DNA from: Candidatus Faecalibacterium faecipullorum
Lineage (GTDB): Bacteria; Bacillota; Clostridia; Oscillospirales; Ruminococcaceae
Direction: 5' to 3'
Assembly (NCBI GenBank): GCA_019118985.1
Contig: DWXX01000092.1
Span: forward strand, 1 to 31,777
DNA length: 31,777 nucleotides
Part shown: piece after piece, positions 13,546 to 20,216 of the stretch
Position numbering within the stretch: the stretch's first letter is position 1
Layout of the letters: each line of letters opens with the position of its first letter
Made by a program: the position numbers and the translations under genes
The notes under the pieces: generated by a model
Told to the model about the DNA's origin: nothing
The model's database searches: none
Seen by the model: the letters and a program-made list of their open reading frames with translations, nothing else

Positions 13546-15042
13546 TTGGAAGAACAAAAAGCCCCCGCGGGGCAGAACAAATATGCAAAGCTGGCCGGCA
13601 ACACCATGATCTTTGCCGTCTCCAGCTTTTCGTCCAAGCTGCTGACGCTGCTGGTGCAGCCCTTTTTGACCTACGCCATGCGGGACGTCGAGAGCATGGG
13701 CGTCTCGAAACTGTTGAGCCAGTGCGCCAACCTGCTGATCCCCTTCGTGTCGATGGGGATGAGCAACGCCATCATACGCTTCGGCCTTGACAAGGGCAAC
13801 GACAAGCGGCAGGTGTTCACCAACGGGCTGCTGACCATCCTGGCGGGGTACGCGCTGCTGCTGTGCTGCTGGCCGGCGCTGCGGCTGCTGCCGGGGCTGG
13901 CCGACTACGGGGTGCTGCTGTGCATCTACGTGCTGACGAGCTGCCTGCGCACCCTCTGCACCCAGTTTACCCGCAGCCGTGAGATGAACAAGCTGGTGGG
14001 GGTGGACGGGGTGCTGTGCACCTTCGCGACCCTGATGTTCTATGTGCTCTACCTGGTGGTGCTGGGGATGGGGGCCGAGGGGTATCTGCTGGCCATCATC
14101 TGCGGCGACGCGGTCAGCAGCCTGTTCCTCTTCACCACCGGCCGGCTGTGGAAGTTCATCCACTTCCGGCAGATCAACCGCGGGCTGTGGCGGGAGATGC
14201 TGGCCTTCTCGCTGCCCATGATCCCGGCGCAGATCAGCTTCTGGATCATCAACGCGTCGGATATGTTCTTTGTCAACGCCATGTGCGGCGGCGTCGGCGG
14301 GCGGACCGGCCCCGAGTGGAGCGGCCTGCTCTCCACCGGGTATTTCCTGCCCACCATCCTGACCACTCTGGGCACCATCTTCTACGACGCCTGGCAGCTG
14401 TCGGCCGTCACCGAGGAGGAAGGGCGGGGCCGCTTTTTCACCACCGTCTTTCGCAGCTATTCCAGCTTTCTGTTCTGCTGCGCAGCGGGCATCCTCTGGC
14501 TGTGCCGCCCGGTCATGCTGGTGATGAAGTCGAGCTACTTCGACGCCTGGCAGTTCGTGCCCTATCTGACGCTGGCGGCGGTGTTCTCCTGCTTTACCCA
14601 GTTCATGAACAGCATCTATGTGGTGTACAAGCAGTCCCGCAGCAGCCTGTGGACCATGGCGGCGGGCGCGGCGGCCAACTGCGCGATGAACGCCGTGGGC
14701 ATCCTCTGGTTCGGGCCGGTGGGGGTGACCTACGCCTCCTTCCTGGCGATGGTGCTGGTCTTTGTGCTGCGCGCGGCGGACAGCCGGCGGCTCATCCGCT
14801 TTGAGGTACACCCGGTGCACATGGCGGTGAACGTGGCCTTCCTGGTCATCGAGGCGGCCGTCACCCTGGCCGAAGCGCCCTGGTACGGGTTGTGGACCGG
14901 GCTGATCTGCGCGGTGGTCATCCTGTACAACTTTGACGGCGTCTGGGCCATGGGCCGGGCCATCCTGCCCCGGCTGCTGGGCCGCCGCGCCGCGCCGCTG
15001 GTGGCGCTGGTGGACAAATGGGTGGCGCGGGTGTACCGCTGA
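13546..15042 (+). CDS. MOP-superfamily polysaccharide flippase (MATE/Wzx-like)
   Basis: 498 residues with about 14 hydrophobic segments, opening KLAGNTMIFAVSSFSSKLLTLLVQPF as in lipid-linked oligosaccharide flippases (RfbX/Wzx/MurJ relatives). It begins with TTG; GGGAGGG lies ten bases upstream, there is no nearby in-frame ATG before the conserved region, and the frame is closed upstream of it. No glycosyltransferase genes are next to it, so the cargo is unclear; the family-10 hydrolase-like gene upstream is the only other surface-glycan hint. Confidence 0.88.
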   Translation: MEEQKAPAGQNKYAKLAGNTMIFAVSSFSSKLLTLLVQPFLTYAMRDVESMGVSKLLSQCANLLIPFVSMGMSNAIIRFGLDKGNDKRQVFTNGLLTILAGYALLLCCWPALRLLPGLADYGVLLCIYVLTSCLRTLCTQFTRSREMNKLVGVDGVLCTFATLMFYVLYLVVLGMGAEGYLLAIICGDAVSSLFLFTTGRLWKFIHFRQINRGLWREMLAFSLPMIPAQISFWIINASDMFFVNAMCGGVGGRTGPEWSGLLSTGYFLPTILTTLGTIFYDAWQLSAVTEEEGRGRFFTTVFRSYSSFLFCCAAGILWLCRPVMLVMKSSYFDAWQFVPYLTLAAVFSCFTQFMNSIYVVYKQSRSSLWTMAAGAAANCAMNAVGILWFGPVGVTYASFLAMVLVFVLRAADSRRLIRFEVHPVHMAVNVAFLVIEAAVTLAEAPWYGLWTGLICAVVILYNFDGVWAMGRAILPRLLGRRAAPLVALVDKWVARVYR

Positions 15043-15062
15043 CCGGCAGCCCCAAACGCAAA

Positions 15063-15088
15063 GCCCCCGCCTTTTGCAAGGCGGGGGC
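15063..15088. repeat. GCCCCCGCC hairpin repeat
   Basis: An 11-bp perfect stem (15063-15073 with 15078-15088) and 4-nt loop, 21 bp after the flippase stop. It may end flippase transcription although the T-run is poor. It directly abuts the antitoxin -35 box. One of five near-identical hairpins in the window. Confidence 0.75.
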
Positions 15089-15090
15089 GG

Positions 15091-15119
15091 TTGACAATCC
15101 GGGCAGGCCGGGGTATAAT
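15091..15119 (+). promoter_or_regulatory. Antitoxin RNA promoter, copy 1
   Basis: Perfect consensus: TTGACA (15091-15096), 17-bp spacer, TATAAT (15114-15119). It is stronger than the opposing toxin promoter, as expected for a labile antitoxin RNA. Confidence 0.85.
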
Positions 15120-15125
15120 AAACAT

Positions 15126-15216
15126 AGACAGGGTACTGCCAGCCAACACTGGTGGTTCCCCATAAGGTTTTAGAAAGCAACCGCTAGGGGCCTAATCCAG
15201 GCGGTTGCTTCTTTAT
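15126..15216 (+). ncRNA. Candidate antitoxin RNA, copy 1
   Basis: The predicted ~90-nt transcript runs from the consensus promoter to a hairpin terminator (AAGCAACCGC 15175-15184 with GCGGTTGCTT 15201-15210, then CTTTATT). It contains no ORF. Its 5' part (15132-15161) carries the hairpin motif GGTACTGCC...GGTTCCCC also found at the 5' end of the toxin mRNA. Its 3' ~40 nt are antisense to the toxin mRNA 3' end. By analogy with Fst/RNAII-type systems it would block toxin translation; the exact pairing is inferred. Confidence 0.65.
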
Positions 15217-15218
15217 TG

Positions 15219-15320
15219 TCAATGTCTGTGGTCGCGGTCCAGCTTGATAAACTGGAGGACCAGCCCAATGACGCCGACGATCAAAATCCCGGTCTGAATC
15301 AGATCAGAATAGGTGACCAT
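15219..15320 (-). CDS. Holin-like type I toxin peptide, copy 1
   Basis: 33 residues: polar start MVTYSDLIQ, one transmembrane helix (about 10-25), and a charged tail KLDRDHRH. This is the layout of Fst/TxpA-like and 'putative holin-like toxin' peptides of Firmicutes. AAAGGGGGG lies six bases before the ATG; a ~110-nt leader separates it from its promoter. It differs from copy 2 by Thr for Ile at residue 11 and His for Gln at residue 33. The peptide would insert in the cytoplasmic membrane; toxicity is inferred from family and locus structure. Confidence 0.8.
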   Translation of the reverse strand: MVTYSDLIQTGILIVGVIGLVLQFIKLDRDHRH

Positions 15321-15437
15321 GGCAAGCCCCCCTTTCCTCATAAAATGGGCGGGGGTCAAGAAGCGCCCCCTGAAACAGCGCGAAGGTGAATCAAGGGGAA
15401 CACACCGCTGTCGTTTGGCCGACAGTACCTGTCTAAA

Positions 15438-15466
15438 ATAATAACATAATCGCCGTATCATGACAA
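15438..15466 (-). promoter_or_regulatory. Toxin promoter, copy 1
   Basis: On the minus strand TTGTCA (15461-15466), 17-bp spacer, TATTAT (15438-15443). The -35 directly follows the boundary hairpin. The transcript would begin near 15431, two bases before the GGTACTG hairpin (15395-15429). Confidence 0.75.
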
Positions 15467-15468
15467 GT

Positions 15469-15492
15469 CCCCGCCTTTTGCAAGGCGGGGGC
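15469..15492. repeat. GCCCCCGCC hairpin repeat
   Basis: A 9-bp stem (15469-15477 with 15482-15490). It marks the outer edge of the toxin side of the cassette, and its right arm contributes the TTGCAA -35 box of the asparaginase promoter, so hairpin and promoter overlap. Confidence 0.7.
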
Positions 15493-15506
15493 TTTTGTGC
15501 TATACT
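15478..15506 (+). promoter_or_regulatory. Promoter of the asparaginase gene
   Basis: TTGCAA (15478-15483), 17-bp spacer, TATACT (15501-15506) preceded by TGC. The -35 lies in the loop and right arm of the preceding hairpin. Confidence 0.65.
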
Positions 15507-15542
15507 GTGCGCAGGAGTTTGCTTGTTACGAAGGAGGCGCTT

Positions 15543-16556
15543 ATGCCACGCAAAAAGCTGCTGTTCATCACCACCGGGGGGACCATCGCCAGCGTGCGCA
15601 CGCCGCAGGGGCTGCGGCCGGTGCTGTCCAGCGGGGAGCTGCTGGACCAGATGCCGGCCCTCGGGGCGCTGTGCGACTTTGACACCCGGGCGCTGTGCAG
15701 CATCGACAGCACCGACATGACCCCCGCCCACTGGCTGGCCATGGCCCGCGCCATCGAGGAGAGCTATGACCGCTACGACGGTTTTATCCTCTGCCACGGC
15801 ACCGATACCCTGGCGTACAGCGCCGCCGCCCTGAGCTACCTTGTGCAGGACTCGGCCAAGCCCATCATCCTGACCGGCAGCCAGCAGCCCATCTCGGGCG
15901 AGATCACCGACGCCAAGAAAAACCTGTGGGACAGCGTGGTCTGCGCCATCGACGACGAGAGCCGCGGGGTGATGGTGGTGTTCGGGGGGCTGGTCATCGC
16001 CGGCACGCGGGCCAAAAAGAACAAGACCATCAGCTACGACGCCTTTGCGTCGGTCAACTTCCCCCATCTGGCCCAGGTGCAGGGGGAAAAGCTGGTGCGC
16101 TACATCGCTGCGCCGCCCCCCGCCGGGCCGGTGCGGTTTTACCATCGCCTGGACGAGCGGGTCTTTCTGCTCAAGCTGACGCCGGGGATGGGCCCCTGGC
16201 TTCTGCCCGCCATCTTCAGCCAGTACGACTGCGTGGTGGCCGAGAGTTTCGGCGCGGGCGGGCTGCCGCGGCAGCTGGTGGAGGGCTTCGCCGCCGGGCT
16301 GGGGCGGTATGAAGAGACCGGCAAGGTGCTCATCCTGACCACCCAGGTGACCTACGAGGGCTCGGACGCCGGCATCTACGAGGTGGGCCGCCGGGTGAAA
16401 GACCGGCTGGCTTTCCTGGAGGCGCACGACATGACCATCGAGGCGGCCATCACCAAGTCGATGTGGCTGCTGGCCGCCGGCTGCCCCACCTTTGAGGCGC
16501 TGCAGCGGCAGTTCTACCGCAGGGTCAACTTCGACACCTTCTACGACGCAACCTGA
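15543..16556 (+). CDS. ansA: L-asparaginase, cytoplasmic type I
   Basis: 337 residues. Catalytic signatures: FITTGGTIAS (nucleophile Thr near residue 10-14), CHGTDTLAYSAAALSYL (second Thr-Asp pair) and ILTGSQQPI. There is no signal peptide, and length and motif set match the bacterial type I enzyme that hydrolyses asparagine to aspartate and ammonia in the cytosol. GGAGG lies five to six bases before the ATG at 15543. It stands between the toxin cassette and a membrane-protein gene 25 bp downstream with which it may be co-transcribed. Confidence 0.93.
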   Translation: MPRKKLLFITTGGTIASVRTPQGLRPVLSSGELLDQMPALGALCDFDTRALCSIDSTDMTPAHWLAMARAIEESYDRYDGFILCHGTDTLAYSAAALSYLVQDSAKPIILTGSQQPISGEITDAKKNLWDSVVCAIDDESRGVMVVFGGLVIAGTRAKKNKTISYDAFASVNFPHLAQVQGEKLVRYIAAPPPAGPVRFYHRLDERVFLLKLTPGMGPWLLPAIFSQYDCVVAESFGAGGLPRQLVEGFAAGLGRYEETGKVLILTTQVTYEGSDAGIYEVGRRVKDRLAFLEAHDMTIEAAITKSMWLLAAGCPTFEALQRQFYRRVNFDTFYDAT

Positions 16557-16581
16557 CAAGACGTGAAAGGAGGCGGCCGCC

Positions 16582-17367
16582 ATGCCGTCCTGCGCACCCT
16601 TCTGGTATACGGTGGACACCATGCAGCGGCTGTATGGCTACGACTACCACGCCTTTGAGCTGTTCGGGCCGGTACACCTGTTCTGGCTGGGGCTGGCCGC
16701 CGCCCTCTGTCTGGGGGGCGGGGCGGCCTACCGGCGTCTGGGGCCGGCGGGCCGGCGGCGGACGCTGGCCGTCATCACCCTGCTGCTGCTGGCCGACGAG
16801 GTGCTGAAAGACGCCTCCGCCCTCGCCACCGGGCAGTTCGTCTGGGCGTTCCTGCCCTTCCATCTGTGCAGCGTCAACATCTTCGTCTGCGTCTGGCACA
16901 CCCTGCGGCCCAACCGCGCCGCCGCCGAGGCGCTCTACGCCCTCGCCCTGCCGGGGGCGGCTGCGGCGCTGCTCTTCCCCTCCTGGCAGGCGGTGCCGCT
17001 GTGGAACGTCATGCACCTGCACTCCAGCACGGTGCACATCATGCTGGCGCTCTACCCTGCCCTGCTGCTGGCGGGGGGCTTCCGGCCCAGTGTCCGGCGG
17101 CTGCCGGCGGTGGCGGGCATCTTCTGCCTCGACCTTGCCGCCGCGGCTTTGGTCAACCGCCTGTGCGGCACGAACTTCATGTTTTTGCAGGGGGCCTGGG
17201 GCAACGCCGCCCTCGGCCTGATCGAATCGGCCTTTGGCCCCGGGGCGGGGTACCTGGCCGGGCTGGGGGCGCTGGTGCTGCTGGTCTGGGCGGCGCTGTA
17301 TGCTCCCTGGATGATTGCTGAAAAGACCGCTGAAACGAGAGAAAGGAGACGCCATGCCGCGCCGTAA
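16582..17367 (+). CDS. YwaF/TIGR02206-like integral membrane protein
   Basis: 261 residues, about seven hydrophobic helices. Family features: an opening FELFGPVHLFWLG, RRRTLAVITLLLLADEVLKD, FLPFHLCSVNIFVCV and MHLHSSTVHIMLALYP, with conserved His in the membrane segments (FHLCS, HLHSS). Members are uncharacterised 'YwaF' proteins of Firmicutes. GAAAGGAGG precedes the start. It overlaps the next gene by 14 bases, so it is translationally coupled to the M50-like protease. Confidence 0.85.
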   Translation: MPSCAPFWYTVDTMQRLYGYDYHAFELFGPVHLFWLGLAAALCLGGGAAYRRLGPAGRRRTLAVITLLLLADEVLKDASALATGQFVWAFLPFHLCSVNIFVCVWHTLRPNRAAAEALYALALPGAAAALLFPSWQAVPLWNVMHLHSSTVHIMLALYPALLLAGGFRPSVRRLPAVAGIFCLDLAAAALVNRLCGTNFMFLQGAWGNAALGLIESAFGPGAGYLAGLGALVLLVWAALYAPWMIAEKTAETRERRRHAAP

Positions 17368-18487
17368 ACCATTCATCCGCCTGCCGGACGCCGGCACGGC
17401 GCTCACCTTCGTTTTGATGATGGCCGCCGGCTTTGCGCTGGGGTGGCTGGCCGCCGCCGGGGGCGGCAGCTCGGTTCTGATGCTGATGCTCGGCCTTGCG
17501 GCGGGGACGGCGGTACAGGTCGTGCTGCACGAGGGCGGGCACCTCGCCGCGGGGCTCGCCACCGGGTACGGCTTTGTATCCTTCCGCATCGGCAGCGTGA
17601 TGCTGGTCCGGCAGGGCGGGCGGCTGCGGCTGCGCCGCTACCGGCTGGCCGGCACAGGGGGGCAGTGCCTGCTCTCCCCGCCGCCCTGGCGGGAGGAGGG
17701 CTTCCCGGTCTTTGCCTACAACATCGGCGGGCCGGCCGCCAATCTGCTGGCCGCCGGCCTGTTTGCCCTGTGGGCGCGGGCGGTCTGGCAGAGCAGCCCC
17801 GCGCTGGGCGTCGGCCTGCTGGCTGCCGCGGTGATGGGGGGCTATCTCGGCCTTGTCAACGGCATCCCGATGCGGGTCCAGGGGATGCCCAACGACGGCT
17901 ACAACGCCCTCTGCCTGCGGGGGAATGCCGCCGCCCGGCGGGCCCTCTGGGCGCAGCTGGCCATCAACGCCGCCCAGACCGAGGGGGCCCGCCTGCGGGA
18001 TATACCCGAGAGCTGGTTCGTCCTGCCGGGAGACGCCGGCCCCGGCGACCCCCTCACCGGGGCGGTCTGGGTCTGCCGGTACAGCCGCCTGCTGGACGCC
18101 GCCCGGTACGATGAGGCCGCCGCCTTGCGGGACAGGCTGCTGGACGGCGGCGCCCGCCTTGCCGCTATCCACCGCCTGAGCCTTGAGGCCGACCGGGCCT
18201 TTTTCCTGCTGCTGGACGGCCGGACCGAAGCCGGCCTGCGCCTGCTGCGGGAGCCGCAGCTGCGGACCTTTCTGCGGCAGATGAAGCAAAACCCCGGGGT
18301 GGCGCTGGTGCGGTATGCCGCCGCCCTGGCCGGCAGCGGGCAGGACGCCGTCAAAGCCCGCGCCGCCCTGGACAAAGCCCTGGCCGGGTGGCCCTACCGC
18401 GGCGACGTCGACGGCACCCGCGAGCTGACCGCCCTGGCCGAGGCGCGGTTGTGTGCCCCGGTCACGGAAAGCGGGCGGCAGATGTGA
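17354..18487 (+). CDS. M50-like (site-2 protease type) membrane metalloprotease homologue
   Basis: 377 residues. Two N-terminal helices precede the zinc motif LHEGGH (His59-Glu60-x-x-His63) within a membrane segment. Further helices include NIGGPAANLLAAGL, and then NGIPMRVQGMPNDGYN, which resembles the third M50 motif with its Asp ligand. The C-terminal ~180 residues are soluble, helical and TPR-like (repeated YDEAAALRDRLL, EADRAFFLLLDG, AALDKALAGWPY). Intramembrane proteolysis of an unknown substrate is plausible. The start at 17354 has AAAGGAGA close upstream; frame continuation before it lies inside the previous gene. Confidence 0.75.
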   Translation: MPRRKPFIRLPDAGTALTFVLMMAAGFALGWLAAAGGGSSVLMLMLGLAAGTAVQVVLHEGGHLAAGLATGYGFVSFRIGSVMLVRQGGRLRLRRYRLAGTGGQCLLSPPPWREEGFPVFAYNIGGPAANLLAAGLFALWARAVWQSSPALGVGLLAAAVMGGYLGLVNGIPMRVQGMPNDGYNALCLRGNAAARRALWAQLAINAAQTEGARLRDIPESWFVLPGDAGPGDPLTGAVWVCRYSRLLDAARYDEAAALRDRLLDGGARLAAIHRLSLEADRAFFLLLDGRTEAGLRLLREPQLRTFLRQMKQNPGVALVRYAAALAGSGQDAVKARAALDKALAGWPYRGDVDGTRELTALAEARLCAPVTESGRQM

Positions 18488-18521
18488 GATACTATACCAA
18501 ACAAAAGGGAGGTTGTGCAGT

Positions 18522-19400
18522 ATGGCAAACGTTGTGATCATCGGGTCGGGGCCGGCGGGGGTGTCGGCGGCGCTGTATACCGCCCGCGCCGGCATCGACA
18601 CCACCGTCCTCTCGAAAGGGCCCGGGGCCCTCGCCCGCGCCGAGGGGATCGAGAATTATTATGGCCTGGCCGGGCCCATCCCGGGCGCTGAGCTCGAGCG
18701 CCGCGGCATCGAGGGGGCCAAAGCCGTGGGGGTCAAGTTCGTCGAGGCGGAGGCGGTGGGCCTGACCTTCACCGACCGGCTGACCGTCGAGACCCTCACC
18801 GGCGCATGGCCGGCCGACGCGGTCATCCTGGCGACGGGGGCCGCCCGCTCGGCCCCGCCGGTGCCGGGGCTTGCCGCGCTGGAAGGCCACGGGGTGAGCT
18901 ACTGCGCCACCTGCGACGCCTTTTTCTACCGCGGCAAGGAGGTGGCCGTCCTGGGCAGCGGGGCCTATGCCCTGCACGAGGCGCAGGCTCTGCTGCCGCT
19001 GGCCGCAAAAGTCACCCTGCTGACCGGCGGGGCGGAGGTGACCGCCGACTTCCCGCCGGAGGTGGCTGTCCGCACCGAGAAGGTGGAGGCCATCCTGGGC
19101 GAAGAGGCGGGCCGCGTCACCGGCGTCCGCCTTGCCGGCGGGGAAGAACTGCCCGCCGCCGGGGTGTTCATCGCGCTGGGGGTGGCCGGCAGCACCGCCC
19201 TGGCCCGCAAGATGGGGGCCGAGGTGGACGGGGCCCGCATCGTGGTGGACGAGCGGATGATGACCACCATCCCGGGGCTGTTCGCCGCGGGGGACTGCAC
19301 CGGCGGGATGCTGCAGGTGGCCAAAGCCGTCTACGAGGGGGCGCGGGCCGGCTTTGAGGCCGCCAAAGCCCTGCGGAAGGGTGGTTTCTATGGAGCGTGA
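18522..19400 (+). CDS. Thioredoxin-reductase-like FAD/NAD(P) oxidoreductase
   Basis: 292 residues, slightly shorter than TrxB (about 310). FAD site GSGPAGVSAAL (8-18), redox pair CATCD in the TrxB position, second Rossmann motif GSGAYALHEA, and FAD motif GLFAAGDC. The HRRxxxR segment that normally binds the NADPH 2'-phosphate is replaced by LLTGGAEV, so NADPH preference is doubtful; NADH or a ferredoxin/flavin-type donor is possible. No thioredoxin gene is adjacent. GGGAGG lies nine bases upstream. It overlaps a Crp/Fnr-type gene by 11 bases, suggesting joint redox regulation. Confidence 0.88.
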   Translation: MANVVIIGSGPAGVSAALYTARAGIDTTVLSKGPGALARAEGIENYYGLAGPIPGAELERRGIEGAKAVGVKFVEAEAVGLTFTDRLTVETLTGAWPADAVILATGAARSAPPVPGLAALEGHGVSYCATCDAFFYRGKEVAVLGSGAYALHEAQALLPLAAKVTLLTGGAEVTADFPPEVAVRTEKVEAILGEEAGRVTGVRLAGGEELPAAGVFIALGVAGSTALARKMGAEVDGARIVVDERMMTTIPGLFAAGDCTGGMLQVAKAVYEGARAGFEAAKALRKGGFYGA

Positions 19401-20103
19401 GGCCGCCGCGGCCAAAGGGTGCCTGGCCTGCGCCTTCCCCTTCTGGGACAAGCTGACCGAGGCGCAGCAGGAGTATCTCTGCCGCTTCGCCCGGCCGGTC
19501 CACTACGACAAGGGGGCCCATGTCCACAGCCCCACCGAGAACTGCGTCGGCATCCTGCTGCTGCGCTCGGGGCAGCTGCGGGCCTATATCCTCTCGGAGG
19601 ACGGGCGGGACGTCACCCTCTACCGCCTGTTCAAGGGGGAGGTGTGCATCCTGTCCGCCTCCTGCGTGCTGGACGCCGTCACCTTCGACGTCCATATCGA
19701 CGCCGAGGAGCCGGTGGACGCGCTGTGCATCGGGGCGGGGGCCTTCAAGCGGGTGATGGACGAGAACGTCTACGTCCGCTGCTACGCCTACCAGATGACG
19801 GCCGAGAGCTACTCAGAGACCATGTGGGCCATGCAGCAGGTGCTGTTCATGAGCGCCGACCGCCGGCTGGCCATCTTCCTGGTGGACGAGCTGGCCAAGA
19901 CCGGCGGGCCCGATTTGCACCTGACCCACGACCAGATGGCCCGCTACATGGGCTCTGCCCGCGAGGTGGTCAGCCGGATGCTCAAATACTTCGCGCAGGA
20001 GGGGCTGGTCAGGCTCTGGCGCGGCGGGCTGACCGTCCTGGACAAGCCCCGGCTGCAGCGCCTGGCCGCCGGCGAAGCCTCCGGCCGGAACAAACGCAGA
20101 TAA
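19390..20103 (+). CDS. Crp/Fnr-family transcriptional regulator
   Basis: 237 residues. An N-terminal cyclic-nucleotide-binding-type beta-barrel (about 25-130) is followed by a long dimer helix and a Crp-type wHTH (about 165-225) with LTHDQMARYMGSAREVVSRMLKYF as recognition region. Near the start is Cys11-x-x-Cys14 (GCLACAFPFW), a short Cys cluster as in some redox or FeS-sensing Fnr relatives, though a full four-Cys set is not obvious. It starts inside the end of the flavoprotein gene. A strong hairpin terminator follows, so the two genes end one transcription unit. Confidence 0.92.
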   Translation: MEREAAAAKGCLACAFPFWDKLTEAQQEYLCRFARPVHYDKGAHVHSPTENCVGILLLRSGQLRAYILSEDGRDVTLYRLFKGEVCILSASCVLDAVTFDVHIDAEEPVDALCIGAGAFKRVMDENVYVRCYAYQMTAESYSETMWAMQQVLFMSADRRLAIFLVDELAKTGGPDLHLTHDQMARYMGSAREVVSRMLKYFAQEGLVRLWRGGLTVLDKPRLQRLAAGEASGRNKRR

Positions 20104-20107
20104 AGCC

Positions 20108-20140
20108 GCCCCCGCCTTTTTGCAAAGAGGCGGGGGCTTT
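20108..20140 (+). terminator. Terminator after the Fnr-type gene (GCCCCCGCC hairpin family)
   Basis: A 10-bp stem GCCCCCGCCT (20108-20117) with AGGCGGGGGC (20128-20137), then TTT. Same sequence family as the hairpins at the toxin cassettes, but here alone. Confidence 0.75.
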
Positions 20141-20149
20141 GCGCTGCGC

Positions 20150-20178
20150 TTGTCAAACCCGGCGGCGTTTGCTACAAT
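20150..20178 (+). promoter_or_regulatory. Promoter of the GntR-adenylation fusion gene
   Basis: TTGTCA (20150-20155), 17-bp spacer, TACAAT (20173-20178) preceded by TGC. The leader is ~32 nt. No clear FadR-type palindrome was found around it. Confidence 0.75.
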
Positions 20179-20216
20179 AAGAAGGACATAACTGCGCACA
20201 GAAAGGGGCGGCCGGG

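Larger units (their letters stand above)
15063..15492. mobile_element. Type I toxin-antitoxin cassette, copy 1, bracketed by hairpins
   Basis: A 430-bp unit. Left hairpin 15063-15088, antitoxin promoter and RNA (plus), shared bidirectional terminator, toxin gene (minus), toxin promoter, right hairpin 15469-15492. The same order and near-identical parts recur in opposite orientation at 22384-22820. The two copies share 96% identity over the toxin ORF, the same hairpins immediately outside the -35 boxes, and the same 5' hairpin on all transcripts. This suggests the cassette moves or was duplicated as a unit; no transposase is present. Confidence 0.6.

Noticed and set aside
12844..15180. A 778-codon open frame on the minus strand opposite the flippase and metallohydrolase genes
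   Set aside because: It is antisense to genes with clear families and motifs. Its composition (His, Gln, Arg, Gly rich, no domains) is the usual shadow of high-GC third-position coding.
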